64,000 nt of DNA from Bacteroidaceae bacterium (GTDB lineage: Bacteria > Bacteroidota > Bacteroidia > Bacteroidales > Bacteroidaceae). A model generated the notes under the pieces. The model was given only the letters and a program-made list of their open reading frames with translations, had not been told where the DNA came from and did not search any database. A program made the translations under genes and the position numbers. Positions 1 through 8,599 of the stretch are shown here, piece after piece (the first letter of the stretch is position 1; each line of letters begins with the position of its first letter). The stretch covers positions 1-64,000 of the forward strand of contig JAGBGU010000005.1 of the NCBI GenBank assembly GCA_017935785.1, read 5' to 3'.

Positions 1-8
1 AGAAGTAC

Positions 9-58
9 AAAAAGCACCCCCACAACCAATACTTTTTAGTTAGGGGGGCTTGCTTTTA
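9..58 (+). terminator. Hairpin, probable terminator of a gene left of the window
   Basis: An imperfect stem pairs AAAAGCA plus a run of C with a run of G plus TGCTTTT across a loop of about 20 bases. The 3' arm ends in TTTT, as in rho-independent terminators on the plus strand. No gene is visible upstream, so its partner would lie outside the window. Confidence 0.4.
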
Positions 59-67
59 TCATGAAAA

Positions 68-101
68 AGTCCGAATCCTTAATTATAAAGGAGTTCGGAC
101 T
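68..101. repeat. Strong inverted repeat (hairpin)
   Basis: AGTCCGAA plus TCCTT (68-80) pairs with AAGGA plus TTCGGACT (88-101), with one bulged G and a seven-base AT loop. On the minus strand the stem is followed by five T, so it would work best as a leftward terminator, yet no minus-strand gene lies immediately to the right. It may be a remnant or a bidirectional element. Confidence 0.5.
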
Positions 102-121
102 AAGGTCTTGTGCTATTTTGA

Positions 122-316
122 GTTTTACCGGACAGCAATAACTATAAATCAATAATTGAAAATCCAGAATCCTATGGGTACTCAAATATCGTAGAACACA
201 TGGACAAGGTTATTGCTGACATAAAAGAAGACCTTAAATTAGCTATTAATTGTTCGGTAGAAAGAAATGTAATAAAGACAACCACAGAAAAATGGCAACA
301 GAAGTTAAATACATAA
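122..316 (+). pseudogene. Coding-like C-terminal fragment of an unknown gene
   Basis: After a TGA at 119-121 the frame stays open for 64 codons to TAA at 314-316. The composition looks like real protein (for example SIIENPESYGYSNIVEHMDK, then a charged helix-like tail). It could be a 38-residue ORF from ATG 200 or the 3' end of a larger truncated gene. It overlaps the start of the next gene (ATG 292) by 25 bases, as expected for a translationally coupled upstream partner. I do not recognise the family. Confidence 0.3.
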
Positions 317-1371
317 AAGACAATAATATAGAACAATTGTCTCATGAACAAAATATGATTACCGATGTTCTTAAGGCAAAAGTCAAGTCATCAAGTGGTA
401 AATTAAGAAATATAAAACTTCCAAAGTATATATTCTTTAGGATAAAGGACAAATCCACCCTTTTGATCTCTATAAAGGAAATGGAAGCAACCATAGATGG
501 CAAAATAATCATGAAAAATCCTGTATGCGAAAACATGCAGGAAGACAACGCTGCATTTGAAGGATGGGCTATATGTTTGAAAAGTTGGCTTGCCTGTATT
601 GAAAAAGTAGAACTTACATGGGATATTCCTTCAGAAATTACTCTAAAAAGAGAATCAAGCGAGCAACATTACAACAGATTTTGCTATAGGGTAATGAGGT
701 TCAAGGAGGCATACAAGGACTGGTTCGGTATTTCCGATGAGAACAAGGATGAGATAGTGAAATTCGCCAAAAGATTTAGCGAAATAAGGAATAATGCTTA
801 TTCAAAGGAGCCAGAGCATAAACCAAGTCACAATGGTTTTGGTGAAACTGATATGGAGTTTGCCATGGCAAATGATTTCGATACAATAATGAAGTCATAT
901 TTCAATATAGAATTCATAGATCGTCAATTTCCTGTCGGCTTAAAAAAGGCAGACAAGCAATTCTTTACTGGTGGTCTCTCTGCCATAGATTTGTGGGGCT
1001 CTAAAGACGATGTCTTGTCAATAATAGAACTGAAGTACATACCTAAAAGCGGCTCTAAAAATATAAAAGTAGGAATCATATCTGAACTATTCTTGTATTC
1101 TTGTGTTATGAGAGATATTGCAAAAGGGGTGATTCATGAACCATCTACACCTGTTGTAAAAGAAACAGAAAAACTCTTTTATAAGAATGCAAACAACTAC
1201 CGAAAGGTTTGCGCCTACATGTTGGCAAACGAATACCACCCCCTCGTTGAAAACAAACAGGTGTTTAGTCTTCTAAATTCAAATACGTTTTCAGATGACA
1301 TTCCTGTTTCCTTTCAACAATGCCACTATATATACAACGAAACAACTAAGCAACTGTCAATAGCAGAATAA
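292..1371 (+). CDS. PD-(D/E)XK nuclease-like protein of unknown family
   Basis: A 359-residue soluble protein without signal peptide or membrane segments. The reading frame opens at a TTG at 250, but ATG 292 gives a more natural start. Near residues 228-252 there is a pattern resembling a PD-(D/E)XK nuclease core: IDLW (D233), a short turn, then a hydrophobic strand ending IIELKY, giving E246-x-K248. This suggests a restriction-endonuclease-like fold, but I see no diagnostic family motif, so DNA or RNA cleavage is inferred. The N-terminal 200 residues are charged and unrecognised. Its stop lies one base before the ATG of the metallo-beta-lactamase gene, so the two are almost certainly co-transcribed and probably act together. 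The AT-rich composition differs from the GC-richer housekeeping genes to the right, in keeping with acquired DNA. Confidence 0.55.
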   Translation: MATEVKYIKDNNIEQLSHEQNMITDVLKAKVKSSSGKLRNIKLPKYIFFRIKDKSTLLISIKEMEATIDGKIIMKNPVCENMQEDNAAFEGWAICLKSWLACIEKVELTWDIPSEITLKRESSEQHYNRFCYRVMRFKEAYKDWFGISDENKDEIVKFAKRFSEIRNNAYSKEPEHKPSHNGFGETDMEFAMANDFDTIMKSYFNIEFIDRQFPVGLKKADKQFFTGGLSAIDLWGSKDDVLSIIELKYIPKSGSKNIKVGIISELFLYSCVMRDIAKGVIHEPSTPVVKETEKLFYKNANNYRKVCAYMLANEYHPLVENKQVFSLLNSNTFSDDIPVSFQQCHYIYNETTKQLSIAE

Positions 1372-1372
1372 T

Positions 1373-2632
1373 ATGAAGATAAAAGTACATAGAGGACTTG
1401 ACCAGATAGGAGGTTGTATTACGGAGATTTCTACAGAAACCTCACGAATATTTATAGACTTTGGCCAGAACCTGCCTGGCAATGGCGAGCCAACGACTCC
1501 CGAAGAGGATGAAACATTGGTGAAGAAAATATTTGCCCAAAACAAAAAACAGTACGAAGCAGTATTCTATACACATGGGCATGAGGATCACGTCGGATTG
1601 TTTGAATACATCCCTGAAGATGTTTCTCAGTATATGAGTGAAGGGACCAAAGGATTGCTGGAGATAAAGTATGATGTTCTTTACGAAGGCGCAAACCTTA
1701 AAGTCAATGAATTCCTTGAAAAAGAATGTGACTCGCTGGAGTATAGCGATGCCTTGAATAGGCTCATTTATGCTGACAACAAGTGTAAGTTGCTAAACAA
1801 GATTCAGGTATGGCAGCGTACTTCACCACGAAAAGTTCTAGAATGCATTTGCATTGGCGACATCAAAGTTACGCCCTTCTTCAACTGCCATAGTATCTAT
1901 GATTCCCACATGTTTTTCATCGAAGCTGACGACAAACGTATCTGGCACATGGGCGACTATAGAGAGCATGGTTACCTGGGCAAAGGGCTGATTCCAACGC
2001 TAAAGAAATATGCAACAGACATTGACGTTCTCATCACCGAAGGAACGATGCTGAAGCGTGAAGACAAGTGCATCCATGAGCGTATTGTATCCTACAAAAT
2101 GCAGAATGTAATGCGAGCTTTCAAGTACGTCTTCGTCCTTGCTTCTGCCACCGATATAGAAAGACTTGCCGCCATCAAACGAGCGTCTATTGATGCAGCA
2201 AAACCACTTTACATCTCGTCTTTGTTTATGAAAAAAACAATGGTATACTTCACTGAGCGCGAATCAAAGCTATCAAAAGGTTTATTCTCTTTTGAGCCAT
2301 TGTTCTACAACGATCGTATGCTGAAGAAACTAAAGCAAACAGGTATGACAATGGTCGTAGGAACATCACAGATGAAACGCGTAAAGGGGTTACTTGACAA
2401 GTTGCCACAGGAAGAAACACTACTCATTTACTCTTCATGGGATGGTTACTACAAAGATCCAGAGCAAGTGAAGGTTAATCCCAAATACAAGGAGTTCCGT
2501 GATATGTTCTATAATGTAGTGGACATACACACCTCTGGTCATGCCGACAGGCAGACAATTGAGAAAGTTATCAAAACAGTTAAACCTAAGGAAGTTGTCT
2601 GCATCCACAAAGAGTTAGATGCAACCCTATAA
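1373..2632 (+). CDS. RNase J-like metallo-beta-lactamase (beta-CASP type) hydrolase
   Basis: A 419-residue cytoplasmic metallohydrolase. The beta-lactamase-fold metal motifs are visible: IDFG near residue 28, the HxHxDH motif THGHEDH (H68, H70, D72, H73), H173 in NCHSIYDS, D195 in MGDYR, then HTSGH (H386, H390) and a terminal IHKE (H412). The order resembles RNase J/beta-CASP nucleases, which cleave RNA from within or from the 5' end. It is shorter than RNase J (about 550 residues) and lacks that enzyme's C-terminal domain. The gene starts one base after the nuclease-like gene, so the pair forms one operon. A third, broken gene follows 12 bases downstream. An accessory-region role such as phage defence is inference from context; a housekeeping RNase J would not normally sit beside such partners. 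Confidence 0.75.
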   Translation: MKIKVHRGLDQIGGCITEISTETSRIFIDFGQNLPGNGEPTTPEEDETLVKKIFAQNKKQYEAVFYTHGHEDHVGLFEYIPEDVSQYMSEGTKGLLEIKYDVLYEGANLKVNEFLEKECDSLEYSDALNRLIYADNKCKLLNKIQVWQRTSPRKVLECICIGDIKVTPFFNCHSIYDSHMFFIEADDKRIWHMGDYREHGYLGKGLIPTLKKYATDIDVLITEGTMLKREDKCIHERIVSYKMQNVMRAFKYVFVLASATDIERLAAIKRASIDAAKPLYISSLFMKKTMVYFTERESKLSKGLFSFEPLFYNDRMLKKLKQTGMTMVVGTSQMKRVKGLLDKLPQEETLLIYSSWDGYYKDPEQVKVNPKYKEFRDMFYNVVDIHTSGHADRQTIEKVIKTVKPKEVVCIHKELDATL

Positions 2633-2644
2633 TGACTTTATTTT

Positions 2645-2978
2645 ATGAAATATTCTGATTTTAAGGAACTAGTTATCAATAACATGCCAGACAATCCAAA
2701 TCCTGGCCTGTGGCAAAATAAGCGAACCTCGAAAGCACATTTTAGGTAATCCTTTGTCTGTAGGAGAAAAGATGGAATTGGTAAATAAATACTCTCTGCT
2801 GCCGAGTACTCCAAAAATAGATGGCAAACAAATCCACGTTCATCAATATGCTCATCATTTGAATTCGTCACAGATTATGTGCTACAATTTCTTTCGTCCT
2901 TTGATTGAAAACTATGATGGAAAAATGTATAAACCTAAAGATGATCTACATACAAACACTATAATACCTATTAGCTGA
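2645..2978 (+). pseudogene. Broken nuclease-like gene (frameshifted and truncated)
   Basis: ATG 2645 opens a good frame (MKYSDFKELVINN, then LWQNKRTSKAHF) that ends at TAA 2747. Coding character continues in another frame (ILGNPLSVGEKMELVNKY, then HHLNSSQIMCYNFFRPL) to TGA near 2978. Joined, the two frames read as the N-terminal third of one protein, so a frameshift near 2740 is likely. The HHLNSSQ...NFFRP stretch reminds me of the PGN_0703-like putative restriction endonucleases; that match is from memory and unverified. The right end is cut where repeat copy A begins. It sits 12 bases behind the RNase J-like gene, so it was probably the third gene of that operon. Confidence 0.5.
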
Positions 2979-3342
2979 TACCCCAGTACCAGTTGGCTGG
3001 TACTGCAGTACCATTTATTAATGTACTAATTTGGTACTGCAATGCTTTGACTACCCTTGACAAAAACTTTGTCATAGAATAAGGTAATCTTTTGTCAAAT
3101 CTTTTTATGTTATCTTTTGCCGCTTTTCGGATGCCATAAAAGGGAGAAATGGAAGATTGAGCATTAAAAATGCGAATACCCCCTAAAACAAGGTTTCCAG
3201 TTGGGGAAAAAAAATTCTCCAACTGGAAACATATTTTTTCCCAGTTGGGCGCTTTTTTCCGCCCAACTGAGATTTATCTACATTATTGCATTTGAAACTG
3301 TATCTGTTCGCTGCAATATTTTGTAAAATATTTTTTACTTTG
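2971..3342. repeat. Dispersed hairpin-rich repeat, copy A
   Basis: About 370 bases that align by eye with 44190-44520 (copy C); a shorter relative lies at 43145-43200 (copy B). Shared blocks include TTAGCTGATAC, TACTGCAGTACCA, TTGACAA...TTGTCATAG, GGTTTCCAGTTGG, GCCCAACTG and ATTTTGTAAA. Internal palindromes: CAGTACCAG/CTGGTACTG (2984-3005), TGGTACTGCAGTACCA (2998-3013, perfect), GTTTCCAGTTGG/CCAACTGGAAAC (near 3195-3231) and CAGTTGGGCG/CGCCCAACTG (near 3242-3270). No protein gene is credible inside it. The left edge coincides with the truncation of the preceding gene, and the right end lies about 50 bases past the AraC stop codon. Confidence 0.65.
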
Positions 3343-3389
3343 GTATCCGATGATTTTAATTACATTAAGGTTGCTGAATCAATAATAGT

Positions 3390-4253
3390 CTATGGCCTTT
3401 CGCGATATTGCTTTGGTGTAAGTCCAGTCTCTTTCTTAAAAAATTTACAGAAAAACGACGAGTTGGAGAAATGCAGACGTTCCGCGATGTCCCATACTGG
3501 AAGGCCGGTATATCTTAGCATGTATTTGGCCTGCTGAATAATATGACGATAGATCCACTGCATGACGGTGAGTCCGCTTGTCTTACGAATTACAGCTCCG
3601 AGGTGGTTGGGGGTAACACAGAGTTTGTCGGCATAGAAAGCTATATTGTGTTCTTTGTCCCCGTGCTTCTTCACCAAATCCAGGAAACGGTGAAACGTAT
3701 ACTCATTACGACTGGCTCCGTTTTCATTCTGCTTCATTTGTGCAATTCTTGTCTGGTAAAGCAGAATAAGGAAGGATGAACATAGATGCATAATGGCCTT
3801 ATACTGCGTTGGCGCTTGTTCTGCTGTATGATAAATCAGGTCGAAATGCTCACAGGCTAACCGCCACTCTTCTTCCTCTAATAAAAACACCATTGAGTCA
3901 TCAATCGGTAGATCTTGTTGAATATCCTTCAACGTGAAGGCCTGAGCTTGTGTGCCAGGGTGTTTTTCAATAAGTTCGAAAATAGAGCCGGGCTTGACAA
4001 TAACCACCGTTCTCTCTTTTAGGCAGAACTCTTGCAAGTTAATGAAACATCGGACACATCCCTTCATAATGAAAAAGGCTCTACCTTCCTCGACTCTGTA
4101 TGGCTGGTTAGGTTTTAACAGATCAGAAAAAAAATGCAGGGCGTTGCGGGTGATAAACCCGTGCTCGGTCATAAGAAAGCCCTTTGGTGCGATGCCGTTG
4201 TCGAACATTCTATAGACAGTTGAGATACCTATATCTTGTATTGTTTTATGCAT
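3390..4253 (-). CDS. AraC-family transcriptional regulator
   Basis: A 287-residue cytoplasmic DNA-binding protein. The N-terminal two thirds form a cupin-like sensing part (RAFFIMKGCVRCFINL...VKPGSIFEL). The last 95 residues carry the two helix-turn-helix units of AraC proteins: YADKLCVTPNHLGAVIRK, then WDIAERLHFSNSSFFCKFFK followed by GLTPKQYR. It is divergent from the aldo/keto reductase gene, whose start is 110 bases away, so it is a natural candidate regulator of that gene and perhaps of the glycosidase cassette downstream. The ligand is unknown. Confidence 0.9.
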   Translation of the reverse strand: MHKTIQDIGISTVYRMFDNGIAPKGFLMTEHGFITRNALHFFSDLLKPNQPYRVEEGRAFFIMKGCVRCFINLQEFCLKERTVVIVKPGSIFELIEKHPGTQAQAFTLKDIQQDLPIDDSMVFLLEEEEWRLACEHFDLIYHTAEQAPTQYKAIMHLCSSFLILLYQTRIAQMKQNENGASRNEYTFHRFLDLVKKHGDKEHNIAFYADKLCVTPNHLGAVIRKTSGLTVMQWIYRHIIQQAKYMLRYTGLPVWDIAERLHFSNSSFFCKFFKKETGLTPKQYRERP

Positions 4254-4363
4254 TATCGTTGGAATAGAATATTATTGACTTATATTATATAACGGAATAA
4301 AGGTAAAATCATTGTATTTTTGCATTAAAAATAGCATATTCAAAACAATAACTCTGTTTTATC

Positions 4364-5329
4364 ATGGAACTTAAGAAATTTTATCAGGCCGATCCTCATC
4401 GCTACGACAGGGAGGCAAATCTCTATGCTCGCTGCGGAAAAAGCGGTGTTCTTTTGCCACGAGTCAGCCTAGGCTTCTGGCATAACTTCGGAGGCATTGA
4501 CCCCTATGAGCGGAGCCGTGCCATTACCCATTATGCCTTTGACCACGGCATCACACATTTCGATTTAGCCAACAACTATGGCCCACCTTATGGGACAGCC
4601 GAGGAGACGATGGGCAGGCTCATGGACGATGATTTCCGCCCATACCGCGACGAATTGTTCATAAGCAGTAAGGCCGGTTACGATATGTGGCCAGGTCCGT
4701 ATGGCAACTGGGGTTCGCGCAAATATCTCTTTGCCAGCCTGGAGCAGAGCCTAAAGAGAATGCACTTAGACTACGTTGATCTATTCTACAGCCATCGTCT
4801 TGACCCTCAGACACCACTTGAAGAGACACTGCAGGCACTTGTCGACATTGTACGGCAGGGTAAGGCTCTCTATATCGGCATCTCCAACTGGCCGATTGAG
4901 CAGCTACGTATCGGTGAAGAATATCTCCGCCGGCATGACGTGCCTCTGCTCATCTATCAAGGACGGCTCAACCTAATCGACCGCAAGCCTATCGAGACGG
5001 GCATCTTGCCGTTCTGCAAAGAGAAAGGAATAGGGTTTATCGCTTTCTCCCCCTTGGCACAAGGATTGCTCACCGACCGCTACCTTGAGGGAATTCCAGC
5101 CGACTCGCGTATGGCCCGCGGCCATTTCCTCACTAAAGACCGCCTGACGCCCGAACTGATGGAATACGTCTTGGCACTGAAGTCCGATGCCTGCAAGAAT
5201 AAGCAAACAACCAGCGAGGCCGCCCTCCGATGGGTACTCGCACAGGAAGGCGTCACCTCTGTGCTGATTGGAGCCAGCTCTGTTAATCAATTGGAACAGA
5301 ACCTTAAATGTATTGACACAAACAAATAA
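4364..5329 (+). CDS. Aldo/keto reductase (YghZ-like)
   Basis: A 321-residue NADPH-dependent oxidoreductase of the aldo/keto reductase family (TIM barrel). Family features seen: GITHFDLANNYGPPYG with the catalytic-type Asp and Tyr, SSKAGYDMWPGPYG with the Lys, LDYVDLFYSHR with the His, and SVLIGASSVNQLEQN at the cofactor-binding C terminus. The conserved YGPPYGTAEE segment is typical of the YghZ/glyceraldehyde-3-phosphate reductase branch. No signal peptide, so cytoplasmic. It lies 3 bases before the GH2 gene, so the two are probably co-transcribed, possibly to reduce a sugar aldehyde; the substrate is unknown. Third codon positions are C-rich, unlike the GH genes that follow. Confidence 0.88.
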   Translation: MELKKFYQADPHRYDREANLYARCGKSGVLLPRVSLGFWHNFGGIDPYERSRAITHYAFDHGITHFDLANNYGPPYGTAEETMGRLMDDDFRPYRDELFISSKAGYDMWPGPYGNWGSRKYLFASLEQSLKRMHLDYVDLFYSHRLDPQTPLEETLQALVDIVRQGKALYIGISNWPIEQLRIGEEYLRRHDVPLLIYQGRLNLIDRKPIETGILPFCKEKGIGFIAFSPLAQGLLTDRYLEGIPADSRMARGHFLTKDRLTPELMEYVLALKSDACKNKQTTSEAALRWVLAQEGVTSVLIGASSVNQLEQNLKCIDTNK

Positions 5330-5332
5330 TTT

Positions 5333-8300
5333 ATGCATTATAATATGATCTGTAAAAAACTCTATGTTATCTTTTTCCTGTTTCTGGCTGCATGTCCGGC
5401 AGTCCTTGGCCATGAAAGAGTGAAAGAATTCCAACTTGGTTGGATTAGCGACCAACACGTCCTTGGCGTGAACAAGGAAGACGGACACGCCACCTACATC
5501 CCTTACGCCTCAAGGGAGAGCCTTACCAATGACCCACGTTACAAAGAGCCATGGCTGAACCCCAATAGTTCTATGTATATTGACCTCAATGGCATTTGGA
5601 AGTTTCGTTGGGTGGCTGGCACAAAGGATGGACCTGCACCGAGCGAATGGCAGGCCGCAGACCTTGATGACAGTCAGTGGGACAAGATTCGCGTGCCCAT
5701 GAACTGGGAAATGGATAGCAGATATAATTTGCCAACATACAACAATACCGGTTATCCCCATTTCAACGAACCTCCTTACGCTATGCGCGGACACGAGGAA
5801 CATGGTATTACAGACCATAACGTTACCGGCTTTTACCGCCGTACCTTTGAACTGCCCGCTACTTGGAATGACAAGCAGGTGTTTATCCATTTTGATGGAG
5901 TTTACAGTTGCTGTGTGGTATGGGTGAACGGCAAGTTTGTAGGCTATTCCCAGGGAGCCAACAATGTGGCAGAGTTTGACCTGACCGATTATGTGAAATC
6001 TGGCAAGAACCAGCTTTCTGTCAGAGTTTACCGCTGGTGCGACGGTTCGTACTTAGAAGGACAGGATATGTGGCGATTGAGCGGAATACACAGAGATGTA
6101 TATCTGTTTGCCACACCTAAGTCTTTTGTACGAGACCATTACATAACAGTAAGTGAACAAAGCGCAGACGCCACTTCCGGTATATTAAATGTGGCTTTAA
6201 ATCTGTCAAATCGTTCTGGCAAGAAGGCCGAGAAAACCATCCGCATGGAATTGCTGGATGCTACAGGAAAACTTCAGGCTACCGCAGAACAGAAAGTAAA
6301 GGTGGACGGCGCTTCTGCCGACATCACTTTGACAACAGGCTTGTTGAAAGGCTTGACTCCATGGAATGCCGAAAATCCTTATCTTTACGATGTCATCATC
6401 ACACAGTTGCAGGACGGAAAGGAAGAAATGGTCTTCGCCACTAAATATGGTTTCCGTAATGTCCAGTTGGTGAATTCGGGTGACAACCATTATTTCACCA
6501 TCAACGGCAAGCGTATCTTCTTCAAGGGAACCAATGTACACGATGCCCATCCGCTTTATGGACGATACATGGACAATGAAACCATGTTGAAGGACTTGAC
6601 CTTGATGAAACAAGCCAACATCAACACCGTCCGTACCAGCCACTATCCGCGTCACTCCAAGATGAATGCCATGATGGATGCCTACGGACTTTATATGATG
6701 GATGAAGCCGATTTGGAATGTCATGGTAACAATGGCTTGACCCGTGACACGACTTGGACAGAAGCTTTCGTAGACCGTAACGTGCGTATGGTATTGCGTG
6801 ACCGCAATCACCCGAGCGTGATTTTCTGGTCCTTGGGAAATGAAAACGGACATGGCCAGAACATGTATGCTTGTTACGATGCCATCCGAAAGTTGGATTC
6901 CCGTTTCATCCATTGTCATGGCGAAAATGCTACGGATATGTACTCGGAAATGTATACCAGTGTCGGTTCCTTGCTACGATTGATGAAGGGTCGTGACGGA
7001 AAGCCTTTCTTTATCTGCGAATATGCACATGCCATGGGACAGGCTGTCGGTAATTTGGTGGATTATTGGCAAAATATTGAAAAAAGCTCAGGAGTTGTCG
7101 GCGCCTGCATTTGGGACTGGGTAGATCAGGGTATCTATAACCCCATCAAGATTAAGGCCAACGAACTGAAGGACAAGAACGGCTTTATGCATATCACAGG
7201 AGGATATGATTACGACCCGTGGTTCAAGACGCATGCCAACAATGACAAGGCTTTCCAGGGAAACTACCTGAACAATGGTATCATTACTCCTGACCGTAAG
7301 TGGACAGCCAAACTGACCGAGGTCAAGAAGGTATATCAGCATGTGGAATTCAAAGACTTGAAAGACAAGTCGATGACCGTCAAGAACAAGTATCCGTTCA
7401 ATAATTTGGACGATATGTTCTATTTGCAATATACTGTCTTGAAAGATGGCGTACAAGTAGAAGAAGGAACACTGAATGTGAACATTCCGGCTCTTCAAGA
7501 GGCCAAAGTTAATGTACCTTATCAAACCGTTGTGAAGAACGACGCAGAATATTCCTTGTTGGTTGGCTTGTGCTTGAAGGAAGATAAGCCTTGGGCAAAG
7601 AAAGGCTACCGTTTGGCCGATGAACAGTTTGTCTTGAATGAACGTCTTCCTCTGCAGGAAATCGTAGCCAAAGGCAAGATGAGAGTAAAGAACAATCAGG
7701 TAACAGGTAAGGACTTTTCTGTGGCGTTCGATGAAAATGGAGCCGTAAAGAGCTATATCTATCAAGGTAAGGAACTGTTGGCTGCTGCGCCGGAATACAA
7801 TGATTTCCGCAGAATAGACAATGATACCGAAGGCAAGCAGGCGCTGAAGGACCCTAATGATGGACAAGGCGGGTATGATTATGCCACTACAGGAATCGAA
7901 TCGCACCAGATAACTTCTCCGCTGAAAAAGGGCAAGAATAAGGCTTCCATCTCTATGGCCGCTACCGGTTCCAAGACCAATTATAAAGTTACTTATACGG
8001 TTTATCCAAACGGAGTGATGGACATGAAGGTTACTTTCGAACCTCAGCGCCGCGGCTTGCGACGTTTGGGTATGGGCATGCAGTTTGCACCGGGATTTGA
8101 AGAAGTAGAATATTATGCCAAGGGACCATGGAGTAACTACAAAGATCGCCAGACCGGGTCTTACTTAGGCAGATATACCACTACCATCCGTGATATGATC
8201 GACGAAAACACCCACCCGCAAACGTATGGCGATCATCAGGACTTGCGCGATCTGATTTTGAAGAACAAAGAAAATGGAGTGAATCTTCGCATTCAGACAG

Positions 8301-8566
8301 CCGGCATGGTTTCATTCTCTTTATCTCATTACAATGAACTTGACTGGAACCATAAAACCCATTACACCAAGTTGCATTGGGCTGATTTGACCATTCATCC
8401 TCAATTGTTCGCTCATTTCGACTATTGGCAACGTGGTATAGGTAACAACAGTTGCTTCTCTGATTGCTGCCTGCCTCATTATGAGACACCTTATCCTGGC
8501 AACTGGCAGGGAGCGGAAGAACTGACATACACATTACGCTTTATACCGGAATTGAATAAGAAATAA
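5333..8566 (+). CDS. GH2 beta-galactosidase (exported)
   Basis: A 1077-residue LacZ-type glycoside hydrolase. After an N-terminal hydrophobic segment (about residues 10-25, with LAAC at 18-21 that could be a lipobox) come the sugar-binding jelly-roll (about 65-260), an Ig-like domain (265-370), the TIM barrel (370-690) and the small-chain C-terminal domain (about 780-1070). The catalytic acid/base is E504 in SLGNENGHG and the nucleophile E563 in FFICEYAHAMG. It should remove terminal beta-galactose (or a related sugar) from oligosaccharides in the periplasm or at the outer membrane. It follows the reductase by 3 bases and precedes a GH76 mannanase. Codon use appears to shift inside the first few hundred bases, from C-rich to TTG/GGT-rich. 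Confidence 0.92.
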   Translation: MHYNMICKKLYVIFFLFLAACPAVLGHERVKEFQLGWISDQHVLGVNKEDGHATYIPYASRESLTNDPRYKEPWLNPNSSMYIDLNGIWKFRWVAGTKDGPAPSEWQAADLDDSQWDKIRVPMNWEMDSRYNLPTYNNTGYPHFNEPPYAMRGHEEHGITDHNVTGFYRRTFELPATWNDKQVFIHFDGVYSCCVVWVNGKFVGYSQGANNVAEFDLTDYVKSGKNQLSVRVYRWCDGSYLEGQDMWRLSGIHRDVYLFATPKSFVRDHYITVSEQSADATSGILNVALNLSNRSGKKAEKTIRMELLDATGKLQATAEQKVKVDGASADITLTTGLLKGLTPWNAENPYLYDVIITQLQDGKEEMVFATKYGFRNVQLVNSGDNHYFTINGKRIFFKGTNVHDAHPLYGRYMDNETMLKDLTLMKQANINTVRTSHYPRHSKMNAMMDAYGLYMMDEADLECHGNNGLTRDTTWTEAFVDRNVRMVLRDRNHPSVIFWSLGNENGHGQNMYACYDAIRKLDSRFIHCHGENATDMYSEMYTSVGSLLRLMKGRDGKPFFICEYAHAMGQAVGNLVDYWQNIEKSSGVVGACIWDWVDQGIYNPIKIKANELKDKNGFMHITGGYDYDPWFKTHANNDKAFQGNYLNNGIITPDRKWTAKLTEVKKVYQHVEFKDLKDKSMTVKNKYPFNNLDDMFYLQYTVLKDGVQVEEGTLNVNIPALQEAKVNVPYQTVVKNDAEYSLLVGLCLKEDKPWAKKGYRLADEQFVLNERLPLQEIVAKGKMRVKNNQVTGKDFSVAFDENGAVKSYIYQGKELLAAAPEYNDFRRIDNDTEGKQALKDPNDGQGGYDYATTGIESHQITSPLKKGKNKASISMAATGSKTNYKVTYTVYPNGVMDMKVTFEPQRRGLRRLGMGMQFAPGFEEVEYYAKGPWSNYKDRQTGSYLGRYTTTIRDMIDENTHPQTYGDHQDLRDLILKNKENGVNLRIQTAGMVSFSLSHYNELDWNHKTHYTKLHWADLTIHPQLFAHFDYWQRGIGNNSCFSDCCLPHYETPYPGNWQGAEELTYTLRFIPELNKK

Positions 8567-8599
8567 TCTTACGGAAAAATCCACTCAAATCAAATATTT

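Noticed and set aside
2971..3222. 83-codon minus-strand frame within repeat copy A
   Set aside because: The equivalent frame is not kept in copy C, and the region is made of hairpins, so a gene is unlikely.
3195..3270. Possible CRISPR-like repeats (CAGTTGG occurrences)
   Set aside because: The copies are arms of inverted repeats, not regularly spaced direct repeats with unique spacers; no cas genes are present.
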